A stretch of 64,000 nucleotides of DNA from Locusta migratoria (taxonomy: Eukaryota; Arthropoda; Insecta; Orthoptera; Acrididae). The stretch is taken from contig CM048744.1 of the NCBI GenBank assembly GCA_026315105.1, positions 929,255,503-929,319,502 on the forward strand. The letters are read 5' to 3'. A program made the position numbers and the translations under genes. The notes beneath the pieces are model-generated. The model ran no database searches and was not told where the DNA came from. It saw only the letters and a list, made by a program, of their open reading frames with translations. Positions 54,699 through 64,000 of this stretch are shown here, in pieces (positions within the stretch are counted from its first letter, which is position 1; each line of letters begins with the position of its first letter).

Positions 54699-55764
54699 TG
54701 TAGCATTGTATGGGAGTGAAACTTGGACAATAAGGAGTTCAGACAGAAAGATGCTAGAAGCTTTTGAAATGTGGTGCTACAGACGAATGATGAAAATTAG
54801 ATGAATAGATCACGTAACTAACGGGGACGTGCTTAACCGAATTGGGAAGAAAAGGAGTTTCTGGCATATCGTAAGAGATATTGTCAACTTAGCATTAGAG
54901 GAAAGCATGTGGGATAAAAATCGTAGAGGGAGACCGAGGGACGAATACAGTAATTAAATTCAAAAGGATGTAGGTTGCCGAACTCATTCTCAGAGAAGAG
55001 GCTTGCACAGGACAGAGTAGCGTGGATAGCTTCATCAAACCAGTCTGCGGACTGAAGACCACAACAAGAAGCACCAAAAGTGGCGTACGGTGGCCCCACA
55101 TAATGCCACCTTAACACATCAGGTAACCACCACCCCGTTCCAAGCCCTGACAATGTATCTAAGACGTTCAGTCTGACCAGGCTGCCTCCAAAACGATTGT
55201 TTGGTTGAAGGTAGATGCGAGTCTCATCTGTGAATGGCACTTGGTGCCAGTTCTGACGAGTCCATTCACATGCTGTTAGGCACATAGACACCGAGCTGCA
55301 TGGTGTCCAGAAGTCTGGAATGAAGTTGCATGCCATGCAGAGTATCACGTACACTTTGAGTCGAAACACGATATCCTATTGCTGCACGAAAATCATTAAT
55401 CAGCATGGTGGCGTTCGACTCAAGGTTCCTCCGAACAGAAATCCGTAAATAGCGGTCATCAACTGCTCCGATAGCCTTTGGACAGCCAGAGCGAGACTAT
55501 CACTAGTTCCTGTCTCTTCCTGCCTCTTCCTGCCTCTTCCCCGTGCGCACACCATCGCTTTGGATCCAGGCGTCCAGGAACTTCCCTTGATGAGAGTCTC
55601 CCCTGACAGAAAGTAAAAATTTGGATATTATCAGGTTTTTTGAATTGGCCTTCTAGGCATGGCAGATCTACAGTCAACACAATTAGTGTGATTCCTTGCT
55701 GGTGTTATGACTGGCGGTCTAACCCACTCCGTCGCATCGGTACTCCTCGAGTGTGGTTGTTTAC

Positions 55765-57221
55765 ATCTTTGTGAGGATTCAGTGAAACCTAAGAACAACA
55801 TAAGGTACTGTGTTCTTAAAAAATGACCAGAACAGTTCCATTATTCACCTTTACTAAAATAATGTCAGCTTATTAATAGGCCTAATTGTTCTCACTTTGT
55901 GTAAATAATTTTGTAGTATATGTTCCATACCAATACTTCATATATCTTTCTTTCCCCTTACCATAATTCCTCCCCCCACCCTTCAATGTTTCTCTGAGAT
56001 TTACAGTTTGCTTGTACAATCATCCATCACTTACCTGGAAATTTGTAATATTTGTGAACTTAAGTGATGTAAGATGTACCCATTCGGACTGCATTTGTGT
56101 TTTATATTATGCACGTTCTGTGGTATTGATACTTATTCATAACAAATCCACATTTTGCTTCTACCGTCACCTGCTGACAATACTTTCATATACAGTCCCA
56201 TAGTTTTAATATTTTAATACCATTGTAGCCTAAGATGTGTTAATTTAACATCCATTTGTTCTGTAGTACGTTTGTTCTGTAGTACTGTTTGATGGGCATA
56301 AATAATTTGCAGATTCACATATCTTTGAAAAACCATCTTTGTATATGTAACCTCAATGTTACCCGTGGACTATCTGTTTAGTACAAAGTTATCTGACAAT
56401 GGCCTAAGAAGCCGAAAGCTGCTAATAATAATATATGTGGAACAAAAATACTATGTCATTGTTCCTCCAAGTACCGACGAAATATTCCATAAACTGTGTT
56501 CTTGATGAAAATATATACATTAAACGTCAGTATTGAGGAGACCTCGGAAACAAGGAGATGAAGCAGGTTTTTCATGTGTGTGTCACACGAAACGAACGTC
56601 CCTGCTTTTACGACGTTATATATTAGAGTAGCCTGTTGTCAAAGATGGTCATAATATTCTCTCTGACCGTATTTTAACAAACGGCAAAAATTATTTGATA
56701 TTTGAGTTTAGCTTTGACAAACATAGTCTTTTTTGAACTTTTACCTATATTAAACTATTATTTTAACATCTCTCCCACATTTTCATTATCTTTGTCTGTT
56801 AAAATATTATCACCTGTCTTGCCTTGGTATTTTGTTCTAAGTTTATTTCCTTTGCCTATACTGGTTACGAATGACTATAGCTTGGAAGGAACGTAGCGTA
56901 CATTTGGCGTTTGGACGAGTGACTGTAACCTGGAAGGAACACAGCGTACATTTGGCGTTCGGAAATCACGTGAAATCCCCCGCTCGCAAAGCATCGATCT
57001 ACCTAAAGAACAAAAAGTTTATATATTAATTAATTAATTAATTAAAAATGGACAAACCGCCCCACTGGCACGTTTTTTTCATCTTGCTTCCTAAAAGGTT
57101 TTCGCACATTCTTGTTAATTGAACACAACTATATTCTGCAAGATTCCGAATTGTTCGAAGGTAAGAGCGCTTTCTCTGAAAAGTGCATTTGTTCTATTTT
57201 GTGAACATGCGATGAAATACA
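55765..57221. other. No gene; small tandem repeats
   Basis: AT-rich. A 2 x 48-bp tandem duplication lies at 56872-56919 and 56920-56967 (shared GGAAGGAACGTAGCGTAC-like core), and a (TTAA)n run at about 57022-57045. Near 56388-56420, CTGACAATGGCC...GCCGAAAG resembles a hammerhead-type core. Confidence 0.5.
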
Positions 57222-57419
57222 AAAAAATTCAAATGTTTGTAAATCTGAGGGACTTAACTACGTCCCTAGGCTTAAAAACTACTTAAACTAACTTAAAGTA
57301 ACTTATGCTAAGGACGACACAAACTCCCGTGCCCGAGGGAGGACTCGAACCCCGACGGCGAACGGCCGCGTGCATCGCAGCTAGACGCCTAAGTGTTCAC
57401 GGCTATTCTTCCACGGCCA
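57222..57419 (-). mobile_element. SINE (subfamily B)
   Basis: Minus-strand head GGCCGTGGAAGAATAGCCGT, B box GGGGTTCGAGTCCTCC, tail TTCAAATGTTTGTAAATC. Body partly deleted (GGGACTTAACTACGTCCCTA lacks the usual intervening bases). Confidence 0.82.
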
Positions 57420-57847
57420 TAAAAACACACCAACGGATTTCAAACATAGACTTCTTTATCCCATGTGCATATACTGGGTAGATACTGTTATAATGACTGC
57501 TGTAAATGACGTAATGATAATAGTAACTTCGTATATAGATTAAGTACTAGAGTTATGTGGAATTCAGTATTACCACACTTATTCTGTTTCTTATTTTAGT
57601 TGTAAAAGAAAACGAAGTAACAGTTTGAAACAGAATATTCGCTCTTTACTTTAGTGCGAAACAAAGTAGCATGAACAAAGTCATATCTGTACTGCAGAAA
57701 AACAATTGAATCTACATTAAAAACATCTACAGCAACCATTGATGATTGATTGATCTGATTTTTCCAGGGAAGCCAAACAGTCTTGTTCCAACCCGCCACT
57801 GCCCGCACCGAAACTAAGTTTATTGTGCGGTATCGCTCCCTTTATAT

Positions 57848-60800
57848 CTAGTAAAGCCAACCAATGCCCTTGAACAGTGCAAGGAGTCCCTTTACCAGTT
57901 CGTTATTAGACACAATTTCTTCGGGTCTGATTGTCCCAAATGTTCTGTGCCTTTTACTCTCCAATCCAATGCATTCGAAGATTAGATGTGATGCAGTTTC
58001 ATCGCCATCATCACAGATCCTACATTTAGGGTCCTCTTCTGTTATTCCCATTGTACGTAGGTGTTTTTTGAAATTCCCATGGCCTGTCAGCAATCCAACC
58101 ATGAGTCTAATCTCTCTCCTGTTCAGACCCAGGATTGCAGAGCTTCTTTTAAAACATGGCTTTGGCATCATTGCCTTGCCATGTTTTTGTTGATGGACTT
58201 TGGTCCAATATTCTACGTGCTGTCTTCTGAGCCAGTTACGTAGCTGCAATTAGATCATTGCCTTGGTGATTGTCAGGACAGGTTCCGGTCCAGTAAATGG
58301 AGACTCTGCCCCCATCCTGGCTAATCTGTCGGCATGTTCGTTGCCACTGATCCCCGAGTGGCCAGGGACCCACAATAGGTTTACTCTATTGCTTTTCCTA
58401 GCTCCACCAGAACCCTGTGACATTCTGCAACAATTTTAGACCTTGTTGCAGGAGCTGCCAGTGATCTCAGGGCTGCCTGGCTGTCTGAATAGATATAGAT
58501 GCTACGATCTTTGTAGCACCTACGCAAATTATCCTCCACACATGCCCTGATGGCAGTGATTTCAGCCTGGAATTCTGAGGCCAGTTTTCCTAGAGAGATC
58601 ACGCCCTCCAGTCTTGGCTGCACCCCATATACCCCAGCCCCAACGCCTTGGTCTGATTTCGACCCGTCAGTGAACCAGACAATATCCCCCGTACAGTGTC
58701 GAACTTTTTTCTCCCACTGCTCCCTACTTCCGATTGTTATACTGAAAGGCTTGTTGAAGCAGTATGGGGTTATAATATAGTCGGCTGGCATTTCCCCAAC
58801 GTTTCCTATATTTACCTCACTCACTATTTTAGTGTGTGATTCTGGATATCCCAAAAGTTCCAGTTGTTTCCAGATTTGAGTCTGTAGGCACCAGCTGCTG
58901 CCTCCATCTTGACCCAAAGGTGTAATGGGGGCATATCCAGCATGGTTTCCATCCCAGCAGTTGGTGTGCTGCTAATTCCGCCTGTTATGGCTAAGCAGGC
59001 TAGTCTCTGCACCGTACCAAGCTCCTTAGCAGCAACCTGCTGTTCTACCTTCTTCCACCACACGACCGCCCCATAGGTGATCCTGGGTCTAGCCACTGTG
59101 GTGTATATCCAGTGCATACCCTTGGGGCTCAGGCCCCAATTTTTGCCACAAGCTCTCCTGCTACTTAGTAAAGTACCTTTTGATTTGGAGCAAATATTCC
59201 TAATGTGAGGGGTCCATGTCAGTTTCTCATCTAGGGTAACCCCTAGATATTTCACTGTCCCCTTCACAGGTAGTGCTTCATTGAAAAGCTTTAGATTCCA
59301 ACTTGAGTGTTGGATATGTTTCCTTGTGAATGGTACAACAACAGTCTTCTTAGGACTAACCCTCAGATCCTGTTTTCTGCACCAGTCTTGCACAATGTCC
59401 AATGCACCTTGTGCCATTTTCTTCACTGTGTCAGCAAATTTGCCAAGTATTACTATGAGAAGATCATCTGCATATCCTTGGCAAAAGTACTGCCTAGAGT
59501 TTAATTCCCCAATGAGATCATTCACCACTAGATTCCACAATAAAGGGGAAAGAACTCCTCCTTGCGGGCAACCCCTAGTGGTGTTTATTACCATTTTTTC
59601 ATTCATCATGGTAGCCTCTACCTTTCTTCCAATGAGCATGGCCCTAGTCCACCTACATATAGTGGTCCCTAGGTCATGCACCTCTGCTGCCCTAACCATG
59701 GAATCGAAGGTCGTGTTGCTAAAAGCCCCCTCAATGTCCAGGAAGATTCAGAGGGCTATTTCCTGAAAGTGTAGTGCTTTCTCCACCTTCCCAACAAGGT
59801 GTCTCACATGATTTACCTGGTTGATATGCATGTTGGTTTGAATGTAGAGGAGCCCTACTTAACCTCCTTCCTCCAACATGCACACTAACCAGCTTTTCCA
59901 ATGTCTTAAGAATGAAGGAGGACAGGCTGATTGGTCTCATATCCTTGTCCTTGGTATGATCAATTCTCCCTGTCGTTGGAATGAACACAACCTTCACTGC
60001 CCTCCAGGCATTGGGAATGATTCCTGCTGCTAGGCTAATCCTGAATAACCTGCATAGGAATCTAATAAGATTTTCTCCCGCTTGTTGCAGGAGAGCCGGA
60101 TAGATTCCATTGGGGCCAGGTGACTTAAACGGTTGAAATGTTCCCACCGCCCATCGGACCTTACTGAAATCGACACACTCCTTGGCCAGATTCCAGCCCT
60201 CTTTGCGAATACCTGAGAACCGTTGTCTCTCAGGAATCGCATTCTGGTCTGAGTTATCCCCCAGAGTATATTGAGGAAAGTGGGTCTTGAGGAGCAGTTC
60301 CAGCGTTTCATGAACTGTCTTTGTATACTCCCCATCCTCCTTCCTCAGTGTTCCTCCTGGATTAGTTGGTACCCTAGAGAGGATTTTATGAAGTCTCGCT
60401 TGAGCAGCCATGCCCTCCACTTCCTCACAGAATACCTTCCAGGATGCCTCCTTTGCCCGTCTGATGGCGAGGTTGTAATTGACAAGGGCCTCACGATATT
60501 TTGCCCATTGGCCTTTGCGCCTCGCAAGGTTAAACAGTCTTCGTACCTGTTTCCTTTGCATTTCCAGGTTATTATTCCACCAAGGCACACTCCTATTAGT
60601 GCACTTCTTGGTGATTGAGCAGTTGTCCTGGTATGAGGTCACTGTAGCAGAGGTTACGGCCTCTGCTACTTCCTCAAACTCTGCTGGATTCCTTATCGAA
60701 GTTTTAATTTCCGATAGGCTAAAGTCAAGGTCTCTCCTATATGTCTCCCAGTACGTTTTCCTGGGATTCCTATAGGCCATTGTCTGTCTGGTTCCCATTT

Positions 60801-61482
60801 CAACCTTGAATTGAATATGCATGTGATCTGATGAGGATGGCTCCAGGACCACATGCCACTGTTTGACATAACTTCCCATCATCATGGAACCAAAAGTTAG
60901 GTCAATTACTTCTTCCCTTCTACTATTCCTGAATGTAGGTTCATCACCCCTATTCAGGATCTCCAAGTTGTTAGATAGGAGAAATTCAAGAAGGTGCTCA
61001 CCTCTACTGTTGGTGTCCTTGCTGCCCCACGATAGATTGTGGGCATTGGCATCACATCCCACCAACATTTCGTCACCTTGCTGATGGCAGGCTTCCGCCA
61101 GTCTCCTAACTTCCAAAGGAGGAGGAGAGCTGTCTTCGTAAGGAAGGTATGCTGAGGCCAAAACAATTTTCCTCTGATACCTTCCTCACGTTGCTTCATC
61201 CTGATGGTCACCAGGTCCCTGGAACAAAAATCCATCATTGGTATGAAAGGTATTCCATTTCTAACATAAATGCCTGTTCTGGAGTTTTTTTAGATTTCTA
61301 GCATAAATCAGCTTACCTCCAGTACCACAGAGACCTGATACACCCCCTTTGTATAAATAGGGTTCTTGTATCAGGGCCACGTCCACCTCCTGTCTCCCCA
61401 GGCGACGGCTCAGGGCAGTAGTGGCCCCTTTACTGTGCTGCAGGTTTATCTGCAGCACTTCCAGTCCCCATCTTGCTGCCAT
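57848..61482 (-). pseudogene. LINE ORF2: endonuclease, RT, RNase H, zinc motif
   Basis: The endonuclease starts MAARWGLEVLQINLQHSKGA (61482), DVALIQEPYLYKGGVSG. After frameshifts come MDFCSRDLVTIRMKQ and, from 61161, a 476-codon frame with LVGCDANAHNLSWGSKDTNS and SSSDHMHIQF (catalytic SDH). RT follows: KSPGPNGIYPALLQQAG, DMRPISLSSFILKTLEKL, then from 59699 RGCPQGGVLSPLLWNLVV and FCQGYADDLLIVI (catalytic YADD), TVKYLGVTLDEKLTWTPHI. RNase H from 58917: IVWFTDGSKSDQGVGAGV, EFQAEITAIRACVE, IYIYSDSQAALRSL. The end, 58249-57848, has CRICDDGDETASHLIFEC. About four frame changes (near 61250, 61170, 59730 and 58850, plus one near 58300) inactivate it. Palm motif A falls at the 59730 break. Confidence 0.88.
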
Positions 61483-61555
61483 TATTGCCTTTAAGGTCTT
61501 TGATTACCCTGACGGCGACCTGCAAGAACCCTAAAAACAGTTTCAGGCATTGCTC

Positions 61556-62477
61556 TCACATTGCCTTCAGGGACTTCTCTCCGACCTCCATCACCAGGGT
61601 TCGTCCTTCTGGAACGACCTTTTGGTTAATTACCCTCCAATCCTCTGTCGAGACTTTTGGCTTCTGGACCCTTATTTTCTCGAACAGAGTCTTTGGAGGG
61701 ACATCCTTAAGGATCTTTGGTACCCATATTAATACCTTTGCGGTCTTCAGGAGTTCGGTTGCTGTCTTGACCAGCAGCTTCGCATCCTCCCATGGGGATA
61801 TCATGGGCACCTTGTCCTTAAGCCATTCTGCTGTGTGCTCCCCCTCGCAGACAAAAATGAGGGCACTACGATCTAGATAGACCCTCCTGAATTTGGGTCC
61901 TGGACCAGCGTCCCCCCCCCCCAATCTCTTCAAAGAGGGCCATCTGCACGAGCTCCTCCTGCTGCGAGGTGATGCTCACCAGTGGGTATCCTTCTTGGAC
62001 AACCACCATTCTAAAGACCGAGGCTGCAGTACTATAGGTCTGTTTCCCAATTTCCTGCTTCAGCCCTTTAGGATCGCACTTGTCCAGAGAGGAGGGAGTC
62101 TTAGATACCTCCCTAACCCTCTTGCCACCTGTCTTTGACGTCGAGCTGGTCTGTGTATCCCCTTTGACCTGAGGCAGTTTCTTTTTGTAGGTCTTGGGCG
62201 CAAGCCCTTTTGATTCCCTCCACTTATGCTTAGGAAGCCATTCTTTTCCTTTCTTTTGCTTCTGTTCCTTGAGAAGTTTCCTCCTCTGAGCCCAAGACAA
62301 GGCCTTAATACTAATCTGGTCCAACTTCTCCATTACAGTTCCCACTTCTTGCTCAGGTCTAGACCCTGATTCAGAAGTAGGAGTGCACTCCATCGGTCTT
62401 GATCCCGATGTCTGAGTATCTGAGGTCTCAGATTGCCCCTCAGATTCTTTTAAAATACTTTCTTTCTCTGTGTTCAT
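61556..62477 (-). pseudogene. LINE ORF1 protein (DUF4780-like end), one frameshift
   Basis: Starts MNTEKESILKESEGQSETSD (62477). Residues 1-60 are Ser/Thr/Glu-rich. A basic stretch follows (WAQRRKLLKEQKQKKGKEWL and KYKKK-type), likely for RNA binding. From about residue 160 comes FRMVVVQEGYPLVSITSQQE, then a frameshift in a G-run (C-run 61911-61921 on the plus strand) separates ALFEEIGGG from GPGPKFRRVYLDRSALIFVC, GEHTAEWLKDKVPMISPWED and the C-terminus VMEVGEKSLKAM. The last part resembles DUF4780, which I associate with insect LINE ORF1 proteins. Except for this run the frame is open. Confidence 0.75.
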
Positions 62478-62800
62478 CTTAGTCCCACGAGATTTGGGGA
62501 TTTATATGGTCCACACCACGATAATCCCGCGCGGTGCAAGGTTACTTACTCAGGGAGGTCGCCCGGTATCCCTGAGGCTCCGTTCGAGACACATCCACCC
62601 ATGTGCCACGCACCCCTCACACCTTGGGTTGGGAAAGGACTGGGAGAGGATAAGGAAGACGGGACGTTGTGGGACACGCTTGGTCTGATCCATCAGCTCA
62701 GGCCTTTCCGGCAGTAGGTTCTCTACCTTCGGTATAGCCCTCTGCTTCACACGGATACGCAAGCCTCTCCACCCGCACGGTCAGTGCTTCGTCAAGGTGA

Positions 62801-63240
62801 TGCCCCCAGAGAGGTACAGCAACCATACCAAAGACAAACATTTTAGAAGACGCATTGCTTCTAATTAATGACTTACAACACATTCCATAAATGGTGAGTA
62901 ATTGCTTAGCAGAAAAGGAAACAACGTAATTTGTTGCAATGTGTACACTTCCCTTCCGTATCAACAAGAAACGACTTCATTTATACATGAAACTACCAGT
63001 TTCAGCAAGTTGTTTAGAATATTCATTATTACATTATCACACCAGTTTATGTGCATATACTTCAGAAGACCATTGTTCAGTCCCTTGGTATATATTTCAC
63101 GGCATGTTCAAGAAATAGAACAAACGCACATTTTAGATGGAGCACTCTTACAAATGCACAACTCTAAATATTGCAGACCATAGCTCTATTTAATTAATAA
63201 GAGTGACTGTTACTCTTTTAGGAGCCAAGGCGAAAAAAAT
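62801..63240. other. No gene recognised
   Basis: AT-rich, outside the LINE. The 93-codon open frame at 62902-63183 has no recognisable domain. Confidence 0.4.
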
Positions 63241-63244
63241 TGAT

Positions 63245-63290
63245 AATGGCGAGTTTCGAACTAACGCGCTGCCCACTACACTAGGCGAAC
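63245..63290 (-). other. tRNA-like fragment
   Basis: The minus strand reads CCTAGTGTAGTGGGCAGCGC (A-box like) followed closely by AGTTCGAAACTCGCC (B-box like). The middle of a tRNA is missing, so it is not a functional tRNA. It may be the head of another SINE or a decayed tRNA gene. Confidence 0.35.
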
Positions 63291-63553
63291 AATTGCGAAA
63301 CTGTTACTTAATTCTCGTACTATGACAGGTGATAACTACTAATATGGCATTTTTGACACTAGATTATGATTTATTGCACTAAGTACGACGTGTTTTTGTT
63401 AATTCTTCAGTGCCCCATTGCTTTGAAATTACAACGTGTGAGCTATAATAAGAAATTCATAAAATACAGAAAGCAAGATGGCGTATGCCAGAGAGAGCTT
63501 TGGGCAAGGAATAACACGTGACATTTTCAAACGCCCGTTTTACGAAAAATCAA

Positions 63554-64000
63554 ATGACAGTGTCAATTCGCCGCTATTTTTGCAAATATCTCTGTAACGG
63601 TGCGAGTTACGGCAATAACATAACAAAGTTGTTGAAAATTTTCTCCTACACAAATTCGTTTATTCAATTATCGTGTCAGGTGAACAGTTGAGGCGTTGTT
63701 TGCAATTAAATTTCCTGCTTCAAAAGGCCATCAGAAACGGCCTTTTTTTAGTGTTACTAATCTAATTTTTGTCCGAAATATTTGAAAAAAGGGAGGTTCT
63801 GGTTGCTGACGGCAAACAACCTCCTCTGTAAAATTTGAGATCTATCGGTTGAACTGTTCGACATAAAAAGGGGAACACTTTACAGAAGACAGACATCGTC
63901 AAATCGCCGTTAATTTTACAAATATTTCTGAAACGAAGCGAGATATGAAAAAAAAATAATAATACAGAATTTTTTCCTCTACAAATTCATTTATTCAGTT
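63554..64000 (+). repeat. Start of a tandem repeat, ~336-bp period
   Basis: The block from 63556 (GACAGTGTCAATTCGCCGC, AAATATCTCTGTAACGG, CTACACAAATTCGTTTATTC) recurs from 63892 (GACATCGTCAAATCGCCGT, AAATATTTCTGAAACGAAGC, CTACAAATTCATTTATTC), diverged. The array runs off the window end, so the copy number is unknown. Confidence 0.6.

Larger units (their letters stand above)
52448..55079 (+). pseudogene. RTE-type LINE (outer copy), split by an inverted copy
   Basis: Plus strand. It starts within the domain before RT (KNIKMHKEKQAKGDYTSLKN, RKCRLAKQEWHEDKC), then ISLISHSCKILARIIYRRME, QFGFRRNVGTREAILTL, VDWNTLFQILKVAGVKNRER, MLFNLYTEQAVKECKEKFGE and LRFADDIVILSETARDLEEQ (catalytic FADD). At 53607 it is cut by the minus-strand copy. 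It resumes at 54708 with YGSETWTI-like sequence and ends GGACTGAAGACCACAACAAG. Frameshifts near 52800, 53130 and 53360. 5'-truncated. Confidence 0.85.
52030..55760 (-). pseudogene. Tc1-like transposase relic split by nested LINEs
   Basis: The N-terminal half lies at 55760-55083: VRRNLESNATMLINDFRAAI, GYRVSTQSVRDTLHGMQLHS (paired-like helix-turn-helix), then WHQVPFTDETRIYL with the first catalytic Asp, and IMWGHRTPLLVL. After removal of 52448-55079 it resumes at about 52440-52030: IVQPYRQHFGEALVLMND, YLMNVFLHNNDIAVCSPVIN (normally WPxxSPDLN), PI-stop-HAWCKWQRADFG, RDLHRIAVENWNNQEL. It has multiple stops and differs from the Tc1 family at 272 and 41146. Confidence 0.75.
57740..62800 (-). mobile_element. 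Near full-length RNase H-bearing LINE (I/LOA-like)
   Basis: About 5 kb on the minus strand: 5' UTR (about 62800-62478), ORF1 (62477-61556), ORF2 (61482-57848) and a short 3' UTR ending near a GATTGATTGATC-type tail at about 57745. The combination of APE-type endonuclease, RT of the GCPQGGVLSPLLW type, RNase H and terminal Cys/His motif points to the I/LOA side of LINE diversity. No target duplication was found, so both ends are approximate. Confidence 0.8.

Overview
This window looks like repeat-rich intergenic DNA from a large arthropod genome, most likely an orthopteran of the locust/grasshopper (Schistocerca) type. I base this on the many tRNA-derived SINE copies with the CGGCCGCGGTGGCCGAG head, which I remember as typical of those genomes, and on the mixture of Penelope, RTE, Jockey, RNase H-bearing LINE, Tc1/mariner, hAT, piggyBac, P-like and Helitron remnants. 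I found no intact host gene. Almost every sizeable coding stretch is a transposase or reverse-transcriptase relic. The one non-TE candidate is a GC/CpG-rich block at 29.4-29.8 kb.

0-9.4 kb: an internally deleted Tc1-like element with both inverted ends (272-1279), a THAP-domain relic (2330-2605), a truncated RTE LINE inside a perfect 67-bp target duplication (3233-3949), a 630-bp hairpin element (3974-4603), a Helitron protein relic, and five SINEs including one SINE inserted into another. 9.4-17 kb: a 560-bp inverted repeat, a CR1-like LINE split by an LTR-like insertion, a complete small Helitron bounded A|TC...CTAG|T (12428-13486), and a second Helitron-type repeat. 17-24.5 kb: degraded Jockey-type LINEs and the tail of another LINE on the other strand.

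25-29.3 kb is a layered stack. A Helitron tail received a SINE. The SINE received a 2.5-kb Penelope-like retroelement (25136-27655, 13-bp duplication) carrying RT, remains of a GIY-YIG endonuclease and a hammerhead-like RNA core. The Helitron end was also split by a hAT element (27813-29220, 8-bp duplication). 29.8-39 kb: duplicated piggyBac ends, a CR1-like LINE split by a hAT, a second hAT-like element containing a SINE, a nearly complete but broken piggyBac (33755-36175), and a P-element-like transposase relic split by the best preserved Jockey LINE (36360-38346), whose 3' UTR holds a 2 x 239-bp tandem duplication.

39-57 kb: further RTE, LINE, Tc1 and mariner relics, a pair of inverted 16-bp iteron arrays 2.5 kb apart, and another stack in which a Tc1 relic holds a plus-strand RTE that holds a minus-strand RTE. 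57.7-62.8 kb is a nearly full-length, frameshifted LINE on the minus strand with ORF1 and an ORF2 carrying endonuclease, RT, RNase H and a terminal Cys/His motif. The genes do not form a pathway. What the window records is the order of insertions, which direct repeats resolve in many places.
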